Assembly: GCA_035499295.1 (NCBI GenBank)
Contig: DATJZG010000062.1
Span: 1 to 56,495 of the forward strand
Source of the DNA: DATJZG01 sp035499295
GTDB lineage: Bacteria; Myxococcota; Myxococcia; Myxococcales; Anaeromyxobacteraceae
Direction of reading: 5' to 3'
Length of the DNA: 56,495 nucleotides
Shown: positions 8,109-16,736 of the stretch, piece after piece
How the letters are laid out: every line of letters begins with the position of its first letter
Numbering within the stretch: the first letter of the stretch is position 1
The notes under the pieces: model-generated
What the model was told of the DNA's origin: nothing
Database searches by the model: none
Seen by the model: the letters and a program-made list of their open reading frames with translations, nothing else
Program-made: the position numbers and the translations under genes

Positions 8109-8723
8109 CTACTTCGCCTTCGCCTTCTTCTTCGCCGGCTTGTCGGCGGGGGCCTTCGCGGGTGCGCCGTCCGCGGGAGCGAGGACGCGGTTCCCGGTCT
8201 CGTCCATGCTGGTGAAGAGGACGACCTTCTCCGCGGCGACGGCCTGATCGGCCTTGATGGGGTGGCAGACCGCGCAGAACTTGTCCATCGACTGGCCCTT
8301 CGCGCCGGTGTCGACGCGCAGGTACCGGTAGTACGGGTTTGACGGGTGCGGATCGTGGCACCCCAGGCACTCGAACCGGCCCCCCTCGCGCAGGAGCTCT
8401 CCCGGGACCTTGGCGACCTTCGGGTTGACGGCCTTGAGCCCGAAGGGGTGGCTCACGTGCCCCGAGATGGGCGCGATTCCCTGGCCGCCCTTGTCGGAGT
8501 CCTGGTGGCACCCCAGGCAGAGCGCGGTGGTGCCGGAATAGGGCTCGTGCGTGACGGGGTTCTGGTACTTCGCGTTGGCGGGGACGGCGAAGATGAGCTC
8601 CGCCTTGGCCGCGTGCAGCGAGTGGCAGCCGTTGCACCCGACGGCGTCGTGCCCTCCGGAGGCAAGTGCCGCCGCGGGGGCGACGCACAGGACGGCCAAG
8701 GCGAGGATTCTTCCGGCGGACAT
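8109..8723 (-). CDS. Tetraheme c-type cytochrome
   Basis: A 204-residue exported protein with a 21-residue signal peptide. Four CxxCH heme-attachment sites are at Cys30-His34, Cys68-His72, Cys118-His122 and Cys149-His153, so it should carry four covalent hemes in the periplasm. The sites and the extra His residues between them ('SLHAAK', 'SGHVSHPFG', 'DPHPSNPYY') match cytochrome c3 / doubled CxxCH domain proteins used in anaerobic electron transfer. The last 30 residues are an Ala/Pro/Lys-rich tail ending in a run of lysines, perhaps for binding an anionic partner or membrane. No reductase partner is encoded next to it. Confidence 0.93.
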   Translation of the reverse strand: MSAGRILALAVLCVAPAAALASGGHDAVGCNGCHSLHAAKAELIFAVPANAKYQNPVTHEPYSGTTALCLGCHQDSDKGGQGIAPISGHVSHPFGLKAVNPKVAKVPGELLREGGRFECLGCHDPHPSNPYYRYLRVDTGAKGQSMDKFCAVCHPIKADQAVAAEKVVLFTSMDETGNRVLAPADGAPAKAPADKPAKKKAKAK

Positions 8724-9392
8724 GGCTCTTCTCCCGAGAGGGTGGGCGACGAAGGCAGGAAGCTAGGGGTTCGCGCATCGATTGACATTGACGCACGGCA
8801 ATTTCACCAATGGGAACGCCTCCCCCGCCATGGGTGCCGCCGCCTCGCCGAGGCGCAGCCTCGCCTTTCCCGGGGAGCCGCCGCCGGGTGCTCACTGTGA
8901 GGCGATGGGCGCGCGCTTTCGCGGCCTCCTCCACTCCTCTGACCGCGCGCGGCGCGCCTTCGGAGCGCGCAGTGATCCGGATCAAGATCGAAGGGCGCGA
9001 CGGCCTCGCGGCTGGGCGCGCCCGGGACGCGAGTGCGCGGGGGCTCATGCTTCCGAGGCGGCGCCCGTCCGCGAAATGCGAACCGCGCGAGCGGCTCGCG
9101 GGAAGCTAGCGGGAATTGGCCCCTTTCCTTCTCCGCGTGACGCGCCGCGCTAAGGCGGGACCTCGGAGATGCGGGCGCACGCGGACCCGGAGCTCGCCCT
9201 CTGCGCTCCCGCTGCTGCGGCCCCCCCCCTTGCGACGGGAACGTCGAAAGTGGGAGGGTGTGAGTTCGAAGCCATCCGACGCAGCGAGGCTTACGGTCCG
9301 GCATTCATCGCGTCTTTACTCGGCGTTTCTCTGAACGGAACACTCGCGTTCCGATTCTCCGGATCGTCGATCGCCGTACCGTGGAGGAGTGG
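8724..9392. other. Long intergenic region upstream of ackA and of the cytochrome gene (669 bp)
   Basis: The largest stretch without a supported gene in the window, lying between two divergent genes. Frames crossing it (for example 8810-9109) have poor composition, no ribosome site and no recognisable product. It includes a short AT-richer segment near 8775-8812 and another near 9295-9360. The second, just upstream of ackA, holds the 6-bp inverted repeat listed separately. A GTTCGAA string near 9262 is not part of a tRNA. Regulatory use or an unrecognised small RNA is possible. Confidence 0.45.
9336..9353. promoter_or_regulatory. Inverted repeat upstream of ackA, possible operator
   Basis: CGGAAC (9336-9341) and GTTCCG (9348-9353) form a perfect 6-bp inverted repeat with a 6-base spacer (ACTCGC), centred 48 bp before the ackA ATG. 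The layout fits a dimeric repressor site or a short leader hairpin. No known operator was matched. Confidence 0.3.
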
Positions 9393-10592
9393 ATGAACGT
9401 CCTCGTGCTGAACTGCGGAAGCTCTTCGGCCAAGTTCGCCGTCATCAACGCGGCCACCGGCCGAGAGTCCATCTCGGGGATCGCTCAGCGCCTGGGCTCG
9501 GCGCACGCCACGCTCGACTGGAAGCTCGACGGCGCCACCCACCGGCGCGACTTGCACCATGCGGACCACGACACCTCGCTCCGAGCGGTGGTGGAGCTCC
9601 TGAAGGGCGTGGGGCTCGCCACGGACATCGCCGGGATCGGGCACCGGGTGGTCCACGGCGGCGCGCGGTTCTCGGGTTCGATCCCCATCACTCCGGAGGT
9701 GGTGGCCAAGATCAAGGAGTGCATCCCCCTCGGCCCGCTCCACAACCCGCCGAACCTCCTCGGCATCCAGATCTCTCAGGAGCTCTTCCCCGACCTCCCG
9801 CAGGTGGCGGTGTTCGACACGGCCTTCCACCAGACCATGCCGCCCCAGACCTACCTGTACGCGGTGCCGTACGAGTGGTTCGAGAAGTACGAGGTGCGGC
9901 GCTACGGGTTCCACGGCACGAGCCACCGCTACGTCTCCGGGCAGGCGGTGCAGCAGCTCGGGCTCGATCCGGCCGATCACGCCATCGTCACGGCACACCT
10001 CGGCAACGGCTGCTCCCTCGCCGCCGTGCGCAACGGCAAGAGCATGGACACGACGATGGGGCTCACGCCCCTCGACGGCGTGGTCATGGGCACGCGCAGC
10101 GGGTCCATCGACCCCTCCATCATCGCCCACATGAAGCGGGCCCTTCACCGGTCGGCCGACGACGTCATGGACGCCCTCAACAAGCGCTCCGGCCTGCTCG
10201 GCATCTCCGGGTTGAGCAACGACATGCGGACGCTGCAGGAGGCAGCGGATGCCGGGCACGAGCGCGCGGCCCTGGCCATCGAGAAGTTCTGCCACTCCGT
10301 CGCCAAGGCGGCGGCCGGCATGGTGGTGTCGCTCGGGCGCATCGACGCGCTCGTCTTCACCGGTGGCATCGGCGAGAACGCGGTGCGGGTCCGCGGGAAG
10401 ATCGTCGAGTTGCTCGAGTTCCTCGGCCTCAAGCTCGACCCGGCCGCCAACGAGAGGCACGGCAGGGACGCCCAGGGGCGCATCACCACGGGCGGGCAGC
10501 CGTTGGCCGCCGTGATCGCGACCAACGAGGAGCTGATGATCGCGATGGACGCCGCCGAGATCATCGCCGGCAAGAAGAGCGCGGCGGCCTGA
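9393..10592 (+). CDS. ackA: Acetate kinase
   Basis: A 399-residue cytoplasmic enzyme that makes acetate and ATP from acetyl phosphate and ADP, or the reverse. ATG 9393 follows GGAGGAG. Signatures include the first acetokinase motif 'VLVLNCGSSSAKFAV', 'GHRVVHGG', 'VFDTAFHQTMP', 'RRYGFHGTSHRYVS' (second signature with active-site His and Arg), 'AHLGNGCSLAAVRNGKSMDT' and 'FTGGIGENAVRVR'. Length is normal. Pta, the partner enzyme, starts 46 bp downstream, so the two probably form one operon for acetate overflow or activation. Confidence 0.97.
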   Translation: MNVLVLNCGSSSAKFAVINAATGRESISGIAQRLGSAHATLDWKLDGATHRRDLHHADHDTSLRAVVELLKGVGLATDIAGIGHRVVHGGARFSGSIPITPEVVAKIKECIPLGPLHNPPNLLGIQISQELFPDLPQVAVFDTAFHQTMPPQTYLYAVPYEWFEKYEVRRYGFHGTSHRYVSGQAVQQLGLDPADHAIVTAHLGNGCSLAAVRNGKSMDTTMGLTPLDGVVMGTRSGSIDPSIIAHMKRALHRSADDVMDALNKRSGLLGISGLSNDMRTLQEAADAGHERAALAIEKFCHSVAKAAAGMVVSLGRIDALVFTGGIGENAVRVRGKIVELLEFLGLKLDPAANERHGRDAQGRITTGGQPLAAVIATNEELMIAMDAAEIIAGKKSAAA

Positions 10593-10638
10593 CGGCCTCG
10601 CGAGTTCCAACCCTCACCGCCTGTCACTTCCGGGAATC

Positions 10639-12786
10639 ATGGCCCATACCCTGCTCGTCGCCCCCGCCGGCCGCCAAGTCGGACTGACCACCGCCTGCCT
10701 GGGACTGGTGCGCGCCCTGGATCGCCAGGGCGTGCGCGTCGCGTTCGCGAAGCCCATCGCCGCCCGCGGCGAGGATCGCTCCGTCGCCCTGATGCGGCTG
10801 GGCGCCAACCTCGACCCTCCCGAGCCCATCGCTCCGGGCGACGCCGAAGATCTGCTGTCGACGGGCGACGACCAGACGCTGATGGAACGGGTGGTCGAGC
10901 TGTGCAGCCGCGCCGCCGAGGGCGCCGACGTGCTGGTGGTGGAGGGCATGTGGCCCGAGCCGGGGATCGTCTACAGCACCCGGGTGAACGCTCTCATGCT
11001 GAAGGCGCTCGACGCCGACCTGGTGCTCGTCGCCTCTCCCCGGGGAGAGACGCCGGCGGAGCTGGCGAGCGCACTCGCCATCGCCGCCCGCGGGTTCGGA
11101 GGCCTCGCCGAGGGGAGGCCGGTGAGCTGCCTCGTGAACCGCGTCACCCCCCGCTCCCGGAGCGCTCCCGCCGGGGAGCTCCGCACTCACTGGGTCGACG
11201 CGGCGGTGGAGGAGGAGGAGCTGTCGGCGGAGGAGCTGCGCTCCTATGCCACCGCGGTGGAGGCCGAAGGGCTCCATCCCATCGGGATCGTCCCCTCCCA
11301 CGGCGCCCTCGCCGCTCCGCGGGTGAAGGACCTGGCGGAGGCCCTCGGCGCCAAGGTGCTCCGCGCCGGCGACTACGAGCGCCGGCGGATCCGGAACGTG
11401 GCGCTGTGCGCCATGGCCGTTCCCGGCTCCATCAAGGTGTTCCACCCCGGGACGTTCCTCATCACCCCCGGCGACCGCAGCGACATCGTGGTCGCGGCCG
11501 CGCTCGCCGTCGTGAACGGCATGCCGCTCGCGGGCCTGCTCCTCACCGGCGGCGTCGAGCCAGAGGAGCACGTCTTCGCCATGTGCGAGCAGGCGCTCAA
11601 GACCGGCCTCCCGGTGCTGGCCGTGAAGCAGGGGAGCTACGCCGCGGCGAGCGCCGTCGCCGCCATGAACCTGCAGATCCCCACCGACGACGCCGAGCGG
11701 GTCGACCGGGTCATGACGGCCATCGCCGACCGGATCGACACCGCCTGGCTGAAGACGCTCTCCGTCCCCGGGCGACCGCAGCGCCTCTCCCCGCCGGCCT
11801 TCCGACACCGGCTGGTGGAAGCGGCGCGGAGCGCGAACAAGCGCATCGTGCTCCCCGAGGGCACCGAGCCGCGCACCGTCGTCGCCGCCAGCATCGTCCA
11901 GGAGCGCGGCATCGCGCGCTGCGTGCTGCTCGGCAACCCGGAGGAGGTCGCGGAGGTGGCGAAGAGGCAGGGCGTGACCCTGCCCCCGTCGATCGAGATC
12001 GTCGACCCGGCCAAGGTGGCCTCGCGGTACGTGGAGCCGCTCGTCGAGCGCCGCAAGGACAAGGGCATGACCCCGGAGATCGCGGCCGGAGAGCTCGGGG
12101 ACAGCATCATGGTCGGCACCATGATGATGGCCCTCGACGAGGCGGACGGCCTGGTATCGGGCGCCGTCCACACCACCGCTCACACCATCCGGCCGGCGCT
12201 CCAGATCATCCGCACCGTGCCCGGCTGCAACCTGGTCTCGAGCGTCTTCTTCATGTGCCTGCCGGAGCAGGTCCTGGTGTTCGGGGACTGCGCCGTGAAC
12301 CCGAACCCCACCGCCGAGCAGCTCGCGGACATCGCCATCCAGAGCGCGGACTCCGCCAGGGCCTTCGGCATCGAGCCGCGGGTGGCCATGCTCTCCTACT
12401 CGACCGGCGCGAGCGGCGCGGGGGAGGACGTGGAGAAGGTCCGCCGCGCCACCGATCTCGCGAAGAAGGTGCGGCCGGACCTGCTCGTCGACGGCCCCCT
12501 CCAGTACGACGCAGCCGTCATGCCGGACGTGGCGCGGCAGAAGGCTCCCAAGTCCCCGGTGGCCGGCAAGGCGACCGTCTTCATCTTCCCCGACCTGAAC
12601 TCGGGGAACGTCACCTACAAGGCCGTCCAGCGCAGCGCCAACGTGGTGAGCATGGGCCCCATGCTCCAGGGGCTCGCGAAGCCGGTGAACGACCTGAGCC
12701 GGGGCTGCCTCGTCGAGGACATCGTCTTCACCATCACCCTCACCGCCATCCAAGCGCAGCAGGCCGCGGCGCGCCGAAAGGGGTAG
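10639..12786 (+). CDS. pta: Phosphate acetyltransferase (long, three-domain form)
   Basis: A 715-residue enzyme converting acetyl-CoA and phosphate to acetyl phosphate and CoA. It has the long layout: an N-terminal BioD-like P-loop-type domain (residues 1-200, 'LLVAPAGRQVGLTTACLGLV'), a central DRTGG domain (about 220-340, 'PGDRSDIVVAAALA'), and the C-terminal catalytic PTA_PTB domain (about 390-715, 'RIVLPEGTEPRT', 'SGAVHTTAHTIRPALQII', 'LSYSTGASGAG', 'GPLQYDAAVMPDVA', 'IFPDLNSGN'). Such N-terminal extensions regulate the enzyme in other bacteria. It follows ackA with a 46-bp gap. Confidence 0.97.
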   Translation: MAHTLLVAPAGRQVGLTTACLGLVRALDRQGVRVAFAKPIAARGEDRSVALMRLGANLDPPEPIAPGDAEDLLSTGDDQTLMERVVELCSRAAEGADVLVVEGMWPEPGIVYSTRVNALMLKALDADLVLVASPRGETPAELASALAIAARGFGGLAEGRPVSCLVNRVTPRSRSAPAGELRTHWVDAAVEEEELSAEELRSYATAVEAEGLHPIGIVPSHGALAAPRVKDLAEALGAKVLRAGDYERRRIRNVALCAMAVPGSIKVFHPGTFLITPGDRSDIVVAAALAVVNGMPLAGLLLTGGVEPEEHVFAMCEQALKTGLPVLAVKQGSYAAASAVAAMNLQIPTDDAERVDRVMTAIADRIDTAWLKTLSVPGRPQRLSPPAFRHRLVEAARSANKRIVLPEGTEPRTVVAASIVQERGIARCVLLGNPEEVAEVAKRQGVTLPPSIEIVDPAKVASRYVEPLVERRKDKGMTPEIAAGELGDSIMVGTMMMALDEADGLVSGAVHTTAHTIRPALQIIRTVPGCNLVSSVFFMCLPEQVLVFGDCAVNPNPTAEQLADIAIQSADSARAFGIEPRVAMLSYSTGASGAGEDVEKVRRATDLAKKVRPDLLVDGPLQYDAAVMPDVARQKAPKSPVAGKATVFIFPDLNSGNVTYKAVQRSANVVSMGPMLQGLAKPVNDLSRGCLVEDIVFTITLTAIQAQQAAARRKG

Positions 12787-12865
12787 CGCGGCGCTCGAGC
12801 GCCCGCCGCCCGGGAGAGCGGCCCTCCTCTCGTGGAAGCGCGCGCGCCCGTCGTACAATGAGGCG

Positions 12866-13237
12866 GTGAAGCGCCTGCGGGCCCTCCTCCTTCACGCCCT
12901 CACGCTCTGGGTGCTCTGCGCCGCGGTGGAGGGGGTGGCGCGCCTCCTCTCCTCCGAGAACGTCGCACTGGCGGTGAGCGCCGCCACCGCCCCCCTCCTC
13001 GCCGCCATGGTGTTCTCGGTGTACTTCGGGCGCTTCGGCCCCTCCTCCCCGGTCGGCACCGCCCTCGGTGCCACCGCGGTGGTGGCGGCGCTCGACATGG
13101 GGCGCAGCCTCGTCCTCCGCGGGGACCTCTCGGCCTTCCAAAGCCCCCTCGCGACCTGGTTGCCCCTCGCGCTCGTCTTCGCGCAGGTGCTCGCGAGCGC
13201 GATCGTCGCCCGGCGCCGCCAGCCGCCGAGTGGGTAG
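12866..13237 (+). CDS. Small integral membrane protein, four predicted helices
   Basis: A 123-residue hydrophobic protein with GTG start at 12866 preceded by GAGG. Four membrane helices can be drawn at about residues 7-27, 33-53, 64-82 and 93-114, with short loops and a basic C-terminus ('ARRRQPPSG'). I do not recognise a family. It stands alone between pta and an outer-membrane protein gene, on the same strand as both. Confidence 0.7.
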   Translation: MKRLRALLLHALTLWVLCAAVEGVARLLSSENVALAVSAATAPLLAAMVFSVYFGRFGPSSPVGTALGATAVVAALDMGRSLVLRGDLSAFQSPLATWLPLALVFAQVLASAIVARRRQPPSG

Positions 13238-13258
13238 CGCTCGACTCGCACTCACTCC

Positions 13259-14299
13259 TTGCCCCCGGAAAGGCGCTCTCGCCTGGAGCCAAGAGACGGA
13301 AGAGACGGGGCCGGGAACGCGAGGATCGCCGGGGCGATCCTGGGCGCCTGCGCCTGCCTCTTCCCTCCGAGCGCCCGGGCCGGCGACATTCCTCCTCCCT
13401 TCTCCTGGGAGGAGGCCGGTGGGCTGCAGCGGCTGTTCCTGCAGCTTCCCTTCGAGGCGCCGTCCGTCGCGGCCCCCCGGACCTTCGAGGGCGAGGTCCG
13501 GCTCATCTACTCGAACACCATCCTGGTGGAGGCCGGACCCCGCGCGGCCATCGACGTCGACCTGGAGTCGGCCTTCGTGACGGGGTTCCTGCGCTACGGC
13601 ATCGCCCCCGGCCTGGAGGTGGAACTCGCCCTCCCTATGACGCTCGACTACGGCGGCTTCCTCGACGGCCCCATCGAAGCGGTGGAGGGACTCTTCAACG
13701 CCGCCAACCCGGCGCGCAAGACCCGCCCTCGCGGCCTCACCCGCTTCGACGTGAGCTACCTCGGCAAGCCGGTCCGGGTGGACGGCGCGGAGGCGGGGGT
13801 TGGAGACGCGTGGCTGGGCCTCAAGAACCTCCTCCTCGACGCCCAGGGGCCTTGGCCCGCCCTGGCCCTGCGGGCCGCCCTGAAGCTCCCCACCGGCCGC
13901 TATCCCTTCGGGAGCGGCGAGGTGGACGTCGGGGGGAGCGCCTTTGCGGGCTGGACCCTCCACTGGCTCGCGGTGCGGCTGCAGGTCGACGCGGAGGTGC
14001 CGACCGCGAACCTTCGTGCCGTGGGCATCCCGACGCAGCCCTACGGTTCGCTTCACCTCGGGTTCACGGCGCTCCCCTGGGACTCCCTCGCCTTCCAGCT
14101 GCAGGTCACCGCCAGCACCTCCCCCCTCAAGGACACCTGGCTCTATGACATCGACGCCGGGGTGCGCTACCTGCTGCTGGGGGTGTCGGTGGCGCTCTCG
14201 AGGTCGACCTGGCTCGACGTCGGCCTCGAGGAGAACGTGTGGAGCCCGAATCGCGGCCTCGACTTCGCCATCTTCCTTGCCACGAAGGGGCGGCTCTGA
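13259..14299 (+). CDS. Outer-membrane beta-barrel-like protein, DUF3187 family
   Basis: About 346 residues from TTG 13259; no ATG or GTG lies near, so the start is tentative. The N-terminus carries a signal-like segment ('IAGAILGACACLFPPSARA') after about 22 residues. The mature part alternates polar and hydrophobic residues in many short strands ('RLIYSNTILVEA', 'GIAPGLEVELALPM', 'VGDAWLGLKNLLL', 'ALRAALKLPTG', 'DAGVRYLLLGVSVALS') and ends with an Arg-Leu strand. This fits DUF3187, a family of putative outer-membrane proteins of unknown function. It is followed by the GH92 lipoprotein gene with a possible overlap. Confidence 0.75.
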   Translation: MPPERRSRLEPRDGRDGAGNARIAGAILGACACLFPPSARAGDIPPPFSWEEAGGLQRLFLQLPFEAPSVAAPRTFEGEVRLIYSNTILVEAGPRAAIDVDLESAFVTGFLRYGIAPGLEVELALPMTLDYGGFLDGPIEAVEGLFNAANPARKTRPRGLTRFDVSYLGKPVRVDGAEAGVGDAWLGLKNLLLDAQGPWPALALRAALKLPTGRYPFGSGEVDVGGSAFAGWTLHWLAVRLQVDAEVPTANLRAVGIPTQPYGSLHLGFTALPWDSLAFQLQVTASTSPLKDTWLYDIDAGVRYLLLGVSVALSRSTWLDVGLEENVWSPNRGLDFAIFLATKGRL

Positions 14300-14343
14300 C
14301 AGGGGCAGGGTGCGGACCGGGCGGGGGCGGCAAGATCGCCGAG

Positions 14344-16722
14344 GTGAGCGACGCGCATCCGCGCCAGGCAGGAGCCGGGCCCGCACGAGCGGGCGGGCGG
14401 CGCTCGAGCCCTCCTCGGCCCGGGACGCCCTCCGAGATCGCCGAGCGGGAACCGGCGAGGGCGGGGCGCCCGGCGCGGGGGTGGCGCGCCCTTCCCGCCG
14501 TCGCCGCGCTCGCCGCGGCGGGGTGCGCGCCGGGCTCCCCGGCCACCGTCTACCCGGCGCCCGTCACCCCGGGCTGGGCGGCGGGCTCGGTGGCCCAGTG
14601 GGTGGACCCGTTCATCGGCACCCACGGCGACGGCAACACCTTCCCGGGCGCAACGGTGCCGTGGGGGATGGTGGCGCCGAGCCCGCACACGCGGCGGCCG
14701 TCGGCGGCCGACTACCTGAACGGTCTCCCCATCCCCGCCGGCGGCTACGTCGACGACGACGCGGAGATCCACGGCTTCGGGCTCACGCACCTCTCGGGGG
14801 TGGGCTGCCCCGACCTCGGGGCCCCGGTGGTGGCGGCGAGCGCCGCGGACATCGCCACCACCTACGACGCCTACGGCGCCGCGCGCGAGAACGAGCGCGC
14901 CTGGCCCGGCTACTACTCCGTCGACCTCATCGAGCCCGGCGTGCGGGTGGAGCTCACCGCCTCCCCGCGGGTGGCGGCGCTGCGGTTCTCCGCCGGCCGG
15001 GGCGGCCTGAGCGTCATGATCGACGCGGCGTACTCGCTCTCCTGGCTCCCGCCGAGCGGGCAGGTCCACCTCGTGTCGAACCGGGAGGTGGAGGGACAGG
15101 TGGAGACGGGCCAGTTCTGCTTCCAGTCCAACCGGCAGACCGTCTACTTCGTGGCGCGCTTCGCCCGGCCCGCCGCCGCCTTCGGCACCTGGCAGGACGG
15201 CGTGCCGGGGACGGCGGCCGACGCCACCGGAGCGGTGGGGGCCTGGTTCCGGTTCGACGTCGGGGCCGACCCCTCCCTGGAGATGCAGGTCGGCGTCTCC
15301 TACGTGAGCGTAGCCGGCGCGCGGGCCAACCTCGACGCCGAGGGCGGCTCGAACAGCTTCGACGAGCTGCGCCTCGCGGCGCAGGCCTCCTGGAATGCGG
15401 CGCTGGCGCGGATCCAGGTCGAGGGTGGCGCGGAGGCAGACCGCGTGACCTTCTACACCGCGCTCTACCATTCGCTCCTGCACCCGAGCCTGGCGAGCGA
15501 CGTCGACGGCTCCTACCGCCGGTTCGGCGGGGGGACCGGCTCCGACCCCTCGCACCCTCGCTATCACGTGTTCTCGATGTGGGACACCTGGCGCGGCGTG
15601 CACCCCCTGCTCACGCTCCTCTATCCCGAGCGCCAGGCCGAGATGCTCCGCTCCCTGCTCCGGATGACGCTCGAGGCGGGCGTCCCTCCCAAGTGGGAGC
15701 TGTGCGGCTCGGAGGTGCAGATGATGGTCGGGGATCCCGCCGACATCGTCCTCGCGGACGCCGTCGCCCGCATCGGCCCGCTGCCCTCGGACCTGGCCTC
15801 GCTGGCGAGGCAGGCGTGGCCGCTCGTAGAGGCGGCCGCGCTCGACACCACCTCCTCGCCGCCGCACCGGCCGGGGAACGCCTCCTACCGGTCGCTCGGC
15901 TACGTCCCCATCGAGGAGGGCGTCACCGTGTGGGGCCCGGTGTCCACCACTCTGGAGTACGCCCTCGACGACTACGCGCTCGCGAGCCTCGGCTCCTCCC
16001 TGGGAGTGGAGGTGGACCCCTCGCTCCCGGCGCAGTCCTCGAGCTGGACGACGCTCGTCGACCCGTCGACGGAGCTCTTCCGCCCCCGGCACCAGGACGG
16101 CACCTGGTACGCCCCCTTCGACCCGGACGCGCTCGAGGGCTCGGCGCCGCTCCGCCGGGACGCGGGCGGCCCGGGGTTCGTGGAGGGCACCGCCTGGCAG
16201 TATGCCTTCTACGCCCCGCACGCCGTCCTGGCTCAGGCGGCCGCCACCGGAGGCCCGTCCGCCTACGTGGCGCGCCTTCAGGGCCTGTTCGCGAGCGGGC
16301 GCTTCGCGACCTGGAACGAGCCGGACATGGCGTTCCCTTACATCTTCACGCTCTTCCCCGGGGAGGGTTGGCGGACGGCCGCGGCGGTCCGGGACGCGCG
16401 ATGGGCGTTCGACGCGGGGCACGGCGGGCTGCCCGGCAACGACGACGCCGGCGCCATGTCGGCCTGGTTCGTGTTCTCCGCGCTGGGCTTCTTCCCCGAC
16501 GTGCCGGCGTCGGGCGACTACGCGCTCGGCACGCCGCTTTTCGAGCGCGCCACGCTGGCGCTGCCGGGCGCCTCCTTCGTCATCGAGGCCCCGCACCCCA
16601 CGCCCGCCCGTGTCTTCGTGAGGCGGGCGCGGATCGGCACCCGACAGATCGGCCAGCGGCTCGCCCAGTCCGACCTGCTGGCGGGCGGCACCCTGCGGAT
16701 CGAGCTCTCCGAAACCCCCTGA
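14344..16722 (+). CDS. GH92 family glycoside hydrolase (alpha-mannosidase type), probable lipoprotein
   Basis: A 792-residue protein from GTG 14344. The frame stays open further upstream to 14239, but that would overlap the previous gene. About 45 basic, disordered residues precede a hydrophobic segment ending A-A-A-G-C, a lipobox, so it is probably a surface or periplasmic lipoprotein. Catalytic-module signatures of GH92 are all present: 'VDPFIGTHGDGNTFPGA' near the start, 'HPRYHVFSMWDTWRGVHPLL', 'GTAWQYAFYAPHAV', 'NEPDMAFPYIFT', and 'GNDDAGAMSAWF'. GH92 enzymes are calcium-dependent exo-alpha-mannosidases removing mannose from glycoproteins or glycans. The long N-terminus before the lipobox is odd; the true start may be later and non-canonical. 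Confidence 0.9.
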   Translation: MSDAHPRQAGAGPARAGGRRSSPPRPGTPSEIAEREPARAGRPARGWRALPAVAALAAAGCAPGSPATVYPAPVTPGWAAGSVAQWVDPFIGTHGDGNTFPGATVPWGMVAPSPHTRRPSAADYLNGLPIPAGGYVDDDAEIHGFGLTHLSGVGCPDLGAPVVAASAADIATTYDAYGAARENERAWPGYYSVDLIEPGVRVELTASPRVAALRFSAGRGGLSVMIDAAYSLSWLPPSGQVHLVSNREVEGQVETGQFCFQSNRQTVYFVARFARPAAAFGTWQDGVPGTAADATGAVGAWFRFDVGADPSLEMQVGVSYVSVAGARANLDAEGGSNSFDELRLAAQASWNAALARIQVEGGAEADRVTFYTALYHSLLHPSLASDVDGSYRRFGGGTGSDPSHPRYHVFSMWDTWRGVHPLLTLLYPERQAEMLRSLLRMTLEAGVPPKWELCGSEVQMMVGDPADIVLADAVARIGPLPSDLASLARQAWPLVEAAALDTTSSPPHRPGNASYRSLGYVPIEEGVTVWGPVSTTLEYALDDYALASLGSSLGVEVDPSLPAQSSSWTTLVDPSTELFRPRHQDGTWYAPFDPDALEGSAPLRRDAGGPGFVEGTAWQYAFYAPHAVLAQAAATGGPSAYVARLQGLFASGRFATWNEPDMAFPYIFTLFPGEGWRTAAAVRDARWAFDAGHGGLPGNDDAGAMSAWFVFSALGFFPDVPASGDYALGTPLFERATLALPGASFVIEAPHPTPARVFVRRARIGTRQIGQRLAQSDLLAGGTLRIELSETP

Positions 16723-16736
16723 GGCGAGGGGCGGGC

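Noticed and set aside
8775..8800. Repeated TTGACATTGAC as promoter or sigma-54 site for the cytochrome
   Set aside because: TTGACA on the plus strand has no -10 at the right distance; the minus-strand GG...GC spacing does not fit sigma-54.
9255..9275. GTTCGAA string resembling a tRNA T-loop
   Set aside because: No acceptor, D-arm or anticodon stem can be drawn around it.
12790..12803. 14-bp perfect palindrome after pta as a terminator
   Set aside because: It has no loop and no U tract, and common GC-rich palindromes are expected here by chance.
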